Assembly: GCA_003116995.1 (NCBI GenBank)
Contig: BDSL01000060.1
Location: forward strand, 372,001-436,000
DNA length: 64,000 nt
Reading direction: 5' to 3'
Origin: Yamagishiella unicocca
Taxonomy: Eukaryota; Chlorophyta; Chlorophyceae; Chlamydomonadales; Volvocaceae
The notes beneath the pieces were generated by a model that had not been told where the DNA came from, made no database searches, and saw only the letters and a program-made list of their open reading frames with translations. Each line of letters opens with the position of its first letter. Position 1 is the stretch's first letter. A program made the position numbers and the translations under genes. Positions 53,681 to 61,600 of this stretch are shown in pieces.

Positions 53681-54265
53681 TACGACGATTTGGCTGCCAT
53701 AGGGAAGGGTACAAATCAAGTTAGGGGCCGGGCTCGGGCCAGGCTCTAGCCGTATTGCGGCATACGTACATCGCGATTACATATACACGCCATATGCCCG
53801 TGCGTACGTCTGACGATCGAGTGGTGCTCGGCGTTACACTTCCATGTAAAGTGATACGGAATGAAACTTTTTACTAAACTGTCGTTATAATGTCTTCAAG
53901 TTACGATATCGGTGTTTCCTATGCATGGTACATTTGGGTGCGCCTTGACGTGCCTTACTTGATGATGAAGCGCCACCGCTTCGTGGCCGTGTCGCGGAGA
54001 GCCCTGGGCAGCCAGGCTAGCTGACCGGACACGTTGAACGAGTTGAAAAGAAACATGGTGTTAAAGGCTAAATCGGCGCTAAACGATTTACGATATACAA
54101 GTTGGATGGATTTGTGCCTGTCGCGGGTGGATCCGGCGTCGGTTGGCCGTTAGACGTCTTACGTTGTGCAGCTGACGTAGCCCCGAGGCCGAGCTGGGCC
54201 CGCCAGTGTATTACGTGGGCGAGGCCGGGAGGCCGAGGCCACGAGGCCAGATTGACTGGACGAAT

Positions 54266-54720
54266 TACGTTGCGCACGCCGCGCATTACGTTGCGCAGGC
54301 CCCGGATTACGTTGCGCAAGGTAGAAATTACGTTGCGCGGGATTGTACCCACCATTGGGCCCTGAAAGGGCTCGGGGCGCAGGCCTCGTGGAGCGACTAG
54401 CAGTAGACCACGGTCTTAAGTAGTCCAATCCCTAGCCTCCGGGTCCGCAGACCCTTACTCTGCAGTTATGAGGAGCGACTAGAAGATGACTGATAGACAA
54501 GTCCCTAGCCTCCGGGTCCGCAGACCCTTACCCTGCTGTTCTGAGGAGTTACTCAGCGCTGACTACAGACCTTGATACCGGTAGGCTGGTCCCTAGTGCT
54601 CCGGGCCCCCAGACCCTTACTCTGTTGGTACGACGAGCCACCTGGCGTAGACTCTGGACCCGTCGAGGCCAGTCCCCAGGACTCCGGGCTACTGCCCTCA
54701 AACCTGTAACGGTTCAGTTG
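54266..54720. repeat. Two small tandem repeats (ATTACGTTGCGC; about 83-bp unit)
   Basis: First, ATTACGTTGCGC occurs four times at near-regular spacing (54266-54345). Second, four diverged copies of a unit of about 77-90 bp containing CCTAG, CTCCGGG and CAGACCCTTA start near 54427, 54508, 54591 and 54673. Confidence 0.7.
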
Positions 54721-55839
54721 ATAAACTGTGCCACCCATTCCCCAAAGAGTCTCATTATGCTGCACGAGCACGTGAACGAGTCCGCCTACGGGCCCAACAG
54801 ACTGACAAACCTTCCGCTGCAACTCGATATCTCGATTATAACTACACCAGTCTCGCACAGTCGTCCCGTGGGTCAAACGCTGCGTTTCCGTCTCCTACGG
54901 GCGTAGTGCGGCGACACTTACAAAGCAACGACCTGGGCAGACCTGCGGTAGCCGCTCCCTGCTAGCACAGCCCGTCGCGAAAATTTCTGGGTGGTTGTCG
55001 TTGGTAGGCCGCGCCCGCGAGCGGCGCGACAGCCGGTTAACCTCGCAGTTCCCCAAGTTCCCGCGCGCCTTTTTGTGCTGTTGTCGTACGATCGTACGAT
55101 AGACACTCCCACGACGTAGTAACCGTGTTCGAGATAGGCTGCGCTGAGCTGCCATGCAATCGATGCTGCTGGCGATGACCATCGCGGGTAGCAACTGAGG
55201 AATTTGTGCATCAAGCCAATCAAGTCGCCAGGAAATAAGTCCTAAGATACGTACGGGAACAAAACGGACAGCAACGAGGCGAACGAGCGAGCGCGGCCAC
55301 GCGCCACCGAAGACCATGTTTGGCACTGTATGTATGTATGCGCATGCATGACACGTCGCTGCCCCACGATATGCATGTCTCCGAGACATAGCCCAAGATT
55401 GCGAATGGCCACAATTATTAATCAAGGGTAATCGTTATTCTGCCGCACCCCCCCCGACAACTGCGCCATCCTTCTCGTGGTTGGTCGTGGTTTATCCACC
55501 TTACCTGATATTAAAATGTTATGCAGCGCTATTGTTGCATGGATAGGTGGACTCCGTGTATCTTCTGCTCCAGCTCCGCAGTGCTTGTCTTACCCTCCTG
55601 CTAGTAACAGAGATGTGACAGTGTCCTGCAGTGTCCCCAAGCCCGGGCGGACCCAGGACAAGGAGAAGGGCCCATGCCGGGCCTCACCATACGACAGCCA
55701 AGGCTGAACCCAGCAGACGCCCCGAAGAGCACAGGAAAGCCCCTGAAAGCCGCGAAAGGCACAAAGACGCCACCCTGCCCAAAGCAGCAGCCAAGACGCA
55801 ACAGCACAGCCAATCGACGTCACGGCCGCCAGAACACCG

Positions 55840-55965
55840 CGTTCTGGTGGTTTGCCTTTGTTTCGGTGCATGTCGGTCTTTGTTTCCTCCGTCTTGTTCA
55901 GTGTCAGGCGATGCGCCCGATGGTTCTACCTCTTGGTCTGGAACCCACTGTAACCGTTACAACAA
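55840..55965 (+). mobile_element. LINE 3' end (5'-truncated)
   Basis: Nearly identical to the last 125 bp of the LINE at 48687-49991: TTTGTTTCGGTGCATGTCGG through GGTTCTACCTCTTGGTCTGG to TGTAACCGTTACAAC, followed by an AAC-rich tail. No coding part is retained. Confidence 0.8.
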
Positions 55966-56449
55966 CAACAACCGCAGGACGAAACGCGCAACCCGCACGA
56001 AGCAGCGAGAAAGGGGGGACAACAAGAAGCCCGGGGAGAGCAGCCTCAGCTGCTTCTCCGACGTATGTACTGCGAAGAGCGAGCGACCGTGCGACGCCTT
56101 GCGCGACCGTGCCTTTCAGCAGGCTCATACAAGCACTGGTGCCCCCTAAGCTACCTCATTATAGATCACACGACACGTATGCACCCTTTTGAGGTGCGCG
56201 CTGCTTCAGATCCGCGCTCATCCGGTCACGCAAGAGGCGACCACGAAATATCAGGTTCATCGCGTAGCACTGGCATATTACCAAAAAACCTGAAAACCCA
56301 TCCGCGCTGCATTGAGATGCTGCTGGTCGGCACGCCCAGCAAGCTCGTTCGCTTGCCTTCACCACCACGACTGGAACCCAATGTAACATGTGCTACTTCC
56401 ACGGTTGCTGCTCATCAGCACCCGTGGCTTATCACCTGGCGAGAATGGT

Positions 56450-57330
56450 CCTACGTACATACTGAACAGGAGTACGGTCTACCGCCCCCTCCTACCTGCT
56501 GTCTTCCCGAAGATCCGCGCGGCGGTCCTGGCCGCCCCGCGTGCTCGCACGCAGCCCATTTCGGCCGACCTGCTGGCGGAGGCTGTTGGGAACCCCCGGT
56601 CACCGCCGCTGAAGTTGTGAAGGCTCTCAAGGCCATTCCCCAAGGCAAGTCTCCTGGCTGGGATGGCATCCCGGCCGACCTCTACCGCGCACTGCTCGTC
56701 CAGCAGCTGGCGCCTGTGCTGGCAGGTGTGTTAACGGATCATGCATCGGAAGCTCTGGGCGCCTTTCCGCTGGCTTCCCGGATGGCGCCATCATGGTTTT
56801 GTACAGGAACCAGGGTGTTGTACAGGAACCGCATTTAGGCAGGCAGCTATCGCGACATCACCACCATCAGCACGCACCTACTATCGCCTCTCCACCAAGG
56901 TGCTTGCACGCCACCCGGTTTGGGCCCGCACCACTGGACACGGTGGTTAATCTGAAGCATTGAACTTTCCTGCCTGGCCGCCTCATTGGTGCCAGGTTCT
57001 TCTTCCTCCGCCACCTTCCCCAACCAAGCAAGGGCGCTTTTGCATTCTGGCGTTCCCGGATTTCCCCAAGGCCTACGACACCCTGGTCCGAGCCTCCCTG
57101 AACGCTGCCATGGACGCCCGCCCTGGCCTTCTAGCCTGGACCCGCCTCCTGATCTCCGACACCCTGTCCTGTGCTATGTTGGATGGTCATCGGTCGCCCC
57201 TCGTCCCTTTTTGTTGCGGGGATGCGGCAGAGGTCCCCCGCGGCGCCTCTGAAGTACCCCTCCACCGCCCAAGCTTTGCGGGTGCGGGTACTTGGGGTTC
57301 GCCTGGCTCCTTGCGTCAGCCCTGGTAACT
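56450..57330 (+). pseudogene. Broken LINE reverse transcriptase
   Basis: Two pieces in different frames. At 56590-56790: VVKALKAIPQGKSPGWDGIP, the early reverse-transcriptase motif of non-LTR elements. At about 57020-57180: FPDFPKAYDTLVRASL, the next motif (F-x-KAYD). The active-site YxDD block is not seen. Frameshifts and deletions mark it as dead. Confidence 0.8.
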
Positions 57331-58430
57331 GCCGTTCAGTTTGCCGATCACGTAAGAGGTGACATGATACCCAGGGGCCCCGAGGAGGTGCCCCACTGAT
57401 TTCTTTCGCTGCATGGACACATGTGTGATCACGCCTCTGGTCAGCTTCTGGACACGGGCACGGGTTAGTTATCGACCGCGGCCAGGGCTCGGCCGATGTG
57501 GGTCGCTGCCTGCCGGGTGTCCCTGCACGCCTGGCGATTTCGGCGCCCTGCCGCTGCACTGTCACGTGCTGGTAGGTGGCGCCGCCTGGAGTGGCTGGAC
57601 CTCTTGGCTGGCTGCGTGGGCCTGGCCTGGCCTGGCCTGGCCTGGCTTGTCCATGCGTGCCTGTCGGAGCTGGTCGGAGCGCCAGCAGAAGGTGCAGCAT
57701 GCGTGCACGGGAGCCCAGAGAGTGCGCGGAAGGCTGGGTTCTTCGTTAGATTAGCGGAACTAAATAGTTTTAATTAAACTTACCGCCTGCACCAGCTTTT
57801 TCGAGGGACCCAGCGGGCAACTACCCAAACAAGTGCTCTGCGGCTGGATGCTGTGCAGGCCTCACCGAGGCAGAGGCCAATATCCCCGTACCTGCGGAAC
57901 CGCTCACGACTTGAGGAAGCCCCGTACTTGGAAGTCCCAAGGGGCCCCCATGCTTGGAACCTCCAGTACACTATGTAAGATTGCGGACACTTGAATCCAA
58001 CCCGTGTTCCATGAGTTACAAATTACTGCGCCGCGTTCGCCTTCCAGGGGGCCTCCAAAACACCGTTATGACGCACCGAGCCATCCGCCGGCCTCCGACA
58101 CCTACCCCACGACACGCCGGCTAGTAGCACCTCGACACGGGTAATAATAATAATAATATTACGCCGGCCGGAGCCTGGCGTGTATTAAGGGGGTGGGGAA
58201 CTGAGGGGCGGACTCCGCCGGCTAGTAGCACCTCGACACGGGTATCCCACCCCCGCGGGCCCCTCCATCATACGACCAATACGCGCCTCTACGCCACCCC
58301 CAGCGCAAGAGTCGCGACTGACCCGTCATGGCCCCTGGCCCCTCAACGCAACTTGACCCCAGTATTCCAGCCACAGCGCCCAACCCGTCATGGCCAGGCC
58401 AATCGCCCATCTGTCCCTGCCTTAATCGTC
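57331..58430. other. No gene seen; contains a (CCTGG)n run and a SINE remnant
   Basis: A CCTGG repeat (five units) lies at about 57626-57652. The remainder has no ORF with a domain. A truncated SINE with its target duplication is at 58115-58244. This is also where the 3' end of the minus-strand MYND transcript should lie; a TGTAA on the minus strand at about 58014-58018 could be its polyadenylation signal. Confidence 0.45.
58115..58244 (-). mobile_element. Truncated SINE copy flanked by a 29-bp target duplication
   Basis: A 29-bp direct repeat beginning CGCCGGCTAGTAGCACCTCG lies at 58115-58143 and 58216-58244. The 72-bp insert between, read on the minus strand, ends GGCCGGCGTAAT plus (ATT)n and matches the 3' end of the SINE at 35830-36373 (CCCCCTTAA, GCCAGGC, GCCGGCGTAAT). 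It is a severely 5'-truncated copy. Confidence 0.8.
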
Positions 58431-58697
58431 CCAGCCTTAATCGTCCCTGCCTTAATCGTCCCTGCCTCAATCGTCCCTGCCTCAATCGTCCCTGCCTTAA
58501 TCGTCCCAGCCTCAATCGTCCCTGCCTTAATCGTCCCTGCCTCAATCGTCCCTGCCTCAATCGTCCCTGCCTTAATCGTCCCAGCCTCAATCGTCCCAGC
58601 CTCAATCGTCCCAGCCTCAATCGTCCCTGCCTCAATCGTCCCTGCCTCAATCGTCCCTGCCTCAATCGTCCCTGTCTGCGGCGTCCCTGCCTCAATC
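58430..58697. repeat. 15-bp minisatellite overlapping a stop codon
   Basis: About 17 copies of CGTCCCTGCCTTAAT or its variant with CTCAAT. The last unit (58683-58697) contains the TGA stop (58692-58694) of the minus-strand MYND gene, so the array forms the beginning of its 3' untranslated region. Confidence 0.93.
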
Positions 58698-61600
58698 GTC
58701 GTCCTCCTCTCCTGCGCCCGCCGGCCCTTCCCGCGCCGCCGCCGCCGCCGCCGCCAGCTCAGCGCACTGCGCCTTGTGCCCCGCCTTCCAGTGCGCTGTC
58801 TGGCACTCCCTGGAGCAGTACCACGCCTGCCGGCACCTCGCACAGGCCATCGCCTGATGGTGGGTGGTGTTGATGCGGAAGCAGAGGACGCGGGGTTGGG
58901 GGGCGGGGGTCAATGTAGGTCGCGACTCGGGAAGGGAGCTGGGTGCGGCTCGGAGGGAACATAAAAGCACATCATACGACCAACACGGGTGGTGCTTGGG
59001 CAACAACGGGCCTTGGGCAACAACGGGCCTGGGGCAATAACGGGCCTTGGGCAACAACAGCCCTTGGGCAACAACGGGCCTTGGGCAACAACGGGCCTTG
59101 GGCAACAACGGGCCTTGGGCAACAACAGGCCTTGGGCAGCAAGTATTGGGTTATGGGGACTGGGGGTCCTGTGTGTATTAGCGGGGGGGGGGGGACCGCG
59201 GGGAAGTAACGGAGAAGAGGCAGCGTCTCACGTGAGCTTTCCTCTTGCGGGCGCCGAACGCGTGCAGCTACGTGCTGTTGCAGCCGAGGGTACGGTCGGC
59301 GCGGCAGCAGCAAACCCTCCATCCGCCTCAACGTCGGCACCACGGCACTGACCGTGCCGCACAGCGTACACGGCAAAGTAAAGCAGGTCCCTCGTGGTCC
59401 CTTTCATGGCCCTTGGACGTACCGTCGCGCCGCCCCTCCACGAGAGCCAAAACACACACGCCCCTCTCTCCCCCTCCCCTCCCCTCCCCCTCCCCTCCCT
59501 CTCCCCGGGCCTCCCCTCTCACCTTGTGGAACAGCTTCTCGCACCCGGCGCACTCGCGCGCAGTCACCGCAGAGGGCGCCATCACCGCCCACTGCCCGCC
59601 GCGAAGCACGCAGGGCAGCCGCCCGTTGTCGGCATCGCCGCCGGACTCAGATCCAGATCCAGATTTGGACGCCGCCAGCTGCTTCTGCCGCACCTCCCGC
59701 GCCTTCCGGAGGGTCTGCGGGTCGGGCCCGGCGAGTCGGCAGTGAGTCACGGCAGCAAGCCTTTCAGAGGTTTCCAAAGGCAGGGATGCAGCAGCACATT
59801 AAGGCAAAATAGATTTAGGCAGCACAACTCAAGGCTCAACATTCGCCGGACCTCGCCCCCGCGTCCACAGTCGCCCCCTTGCGGCCCGCATTCCACCCGC
59901 CGTACCTCCGTCAGGTTTTCCTTTAGCGCACGGCAGCGCATGTCCAGCAGCACGGTGCCGCCCCACCGGCTCACGGAGGACCGCTGCGCCGCCGCCGCAT
60001 CCATGGCCTGGCAGGAGGGGGAGGAAAGGGAGGGGGGGGAGGGGGGAACAGGGGGGAACAGGTGGTGGGTGGGTTGGGTGTGTGGGGGGGTGTGGCGTAA
60101 AGACCGGTAACACGACATGGGCATAATCATTGGCGCGTTGTCTTCGGAAACATAGTTGTGGGTGCGTGCTGTAGCACTTGAGTTGACTACAGAGGAACCG
60201 GTGGAAGTGGCCGGGGAAGGAACCCGTAGAGACGCGTGTTTGTCACGCGAGGACAGAGGGGCGGTCAGAGGTGGGTGCGTGCGTCTAGCAGGAAACCTCC
60301 TTCCCATGCTCGTCTCCCAACGGTCCCCCCCCCCGTGCGTCTGTCCTAAACGGTTTTCCTTTCATGTACGAAAGGAGAACGGGTTTTCCTTGCATCCCCC
60401 TCCCCCCCTGCGCCCCTCCCCTCCCCCCGCACACCCAGTTCTCCAGCATGCATCTCAAAACGTCTGTTCTAAACGGCTTTTTCTGGCATCCACGGGTCTT
60501 CCTTGACCCCCCCCCCACACGCACCATCAGCACGTCGTCCTCCGCAAAGGTCTTCCCCTCCGCCCCGTGGACCAGCAGGTGCGCCACGTTGAGATGAGCC
60601 AGCCAGGCAACCAGGTCGTCGCCCTTGCGCTCGGCGGTCTGGCGGGCGGCGCGCGGGTTGGGTTGGGGGCGGTCCAGGGGATGCGGGAGGTGGAGGGCGT
60701 GGAGGGCGCGCGGAGGCACTGCGTCGCTCGGGCTGCGTAAAGTGGCACTAACTGAACTGGCACTAACTGAACTGGCACTAACTGAACTGGCACTAACTGA
60801 ACTGGCACTAACTGAACTGGCACTAACTGAACTGGCACTAACTGAACTGGCACTAACTGAACTGGCACTAACTGAACTGGCACTAACTGAACTGGCACTA
60901 ACTGAACTGGCACTAACTGAACTGGCACTAACTAAACTGGCACTAACTAAACTGGCACTGGCACTGGCTGCGTACCTGGCATCGCAAACTCGGACGGGCC
61001 AGCCACCCGCCCCTGCGCCGCCCTTCGCCGCGCCGCGCGCCACGCCCCAGGCGGACCGTTGATTCTTCCGAGGTGTTCCCGCGGCATACACACTCACAAA
61101 ATCATGGCGCCCGTGGGGTTCTAGCACAGCGACAGACCGATACCCGCTATCTGTTTACGTCCGCACCAGCGGTGCGCGGGTGCCCTTACCCCTCCCCCCC
61201 CGTGCGCCTTTGTCGCGTCAACGGTTTTCACGCCACCCCCGTGGGTCGCGTAAACGGGTTTCTTTTGCACCCCCCGCTAGACACACACCCCTACACACAC
61301 TCGCTCACCACCGCCGCCTTCTTCATGGCCGCCAGCACCTCCTTGGACGACCCCGCCGCCGACCTCGCCTCCGCCAGCATGAACGCCGCCTGCGGGCTGC
61401 TCGGCTCCAGGGCGAGCAGCGCCTGGGCGTGGGACAGCCACGCGGCGCGCAGGGGGGCGGTGGCGGGAGAGCTGGCGGTCCGCGCACGAGCGTAAGCCTG
61501 CGCGGCGAGGAAGAGGGGCGCCGGGGGGGGTCGGGAGAGGAAATAAACCCGCTGGTCGGCACCCAAAGAGATAAGCGAAACCGATGAGCGAAGGGGGGCG

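Larger units (their letters stand above)
45056..53704. mobile_element. 8.65-kb CACTA-like DNA transposon with CCCTA ends
   Basis: The two ends are perfect 28-bp inverted repeats starting CCCTATGGCAGCCAAATCGT (45056-45083 and 53677-53704). The trinucleotide AAG flanks both (45053-45055, 53705-53707) as a 3-bp target duplication. CCCTA/CACTA ends with 3-bp duplications define the CACTA (EnSpm) superfamily, to which the Volvox elements Jordan and Idaten are, as I recall, assigned. Subterminal regions (45080-45260 and 53440-53680) are full of CGTAAG/CTTACG motifs, as CACTA elements have. Inside are a 112-bp satellite, a tyrosine-recombinase frame, an acidic frame split by a LINE, LINE fragments, a small spliced gene and an 80-84-bp satellite. 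No DDE transposase is recognised. Confidence 0.93.
53708..56450. other. Repeat-rich, gene-free stretch right of the CCCTA element
   Basis: There are four copies of ATTACGTTGCGC at 54266-54345, spaced about 25 bp, and a degenerate tandem repeat of about 80-90 bp at 54424-54720 (core CTCCGGGTCCGCAGACCCTTA). A LINE 3' end lies at 55840-55965. No ORF with a recognisable domain is found outside the LINE relics. Confidence 0.5.

Noticed and set aside
58328..58964. Plus-strand ORFs with repeated LNRPC or VPALI peptide
   Set aside because: They are shadows of the 15-bp minisatellite opposite the MYND gene.
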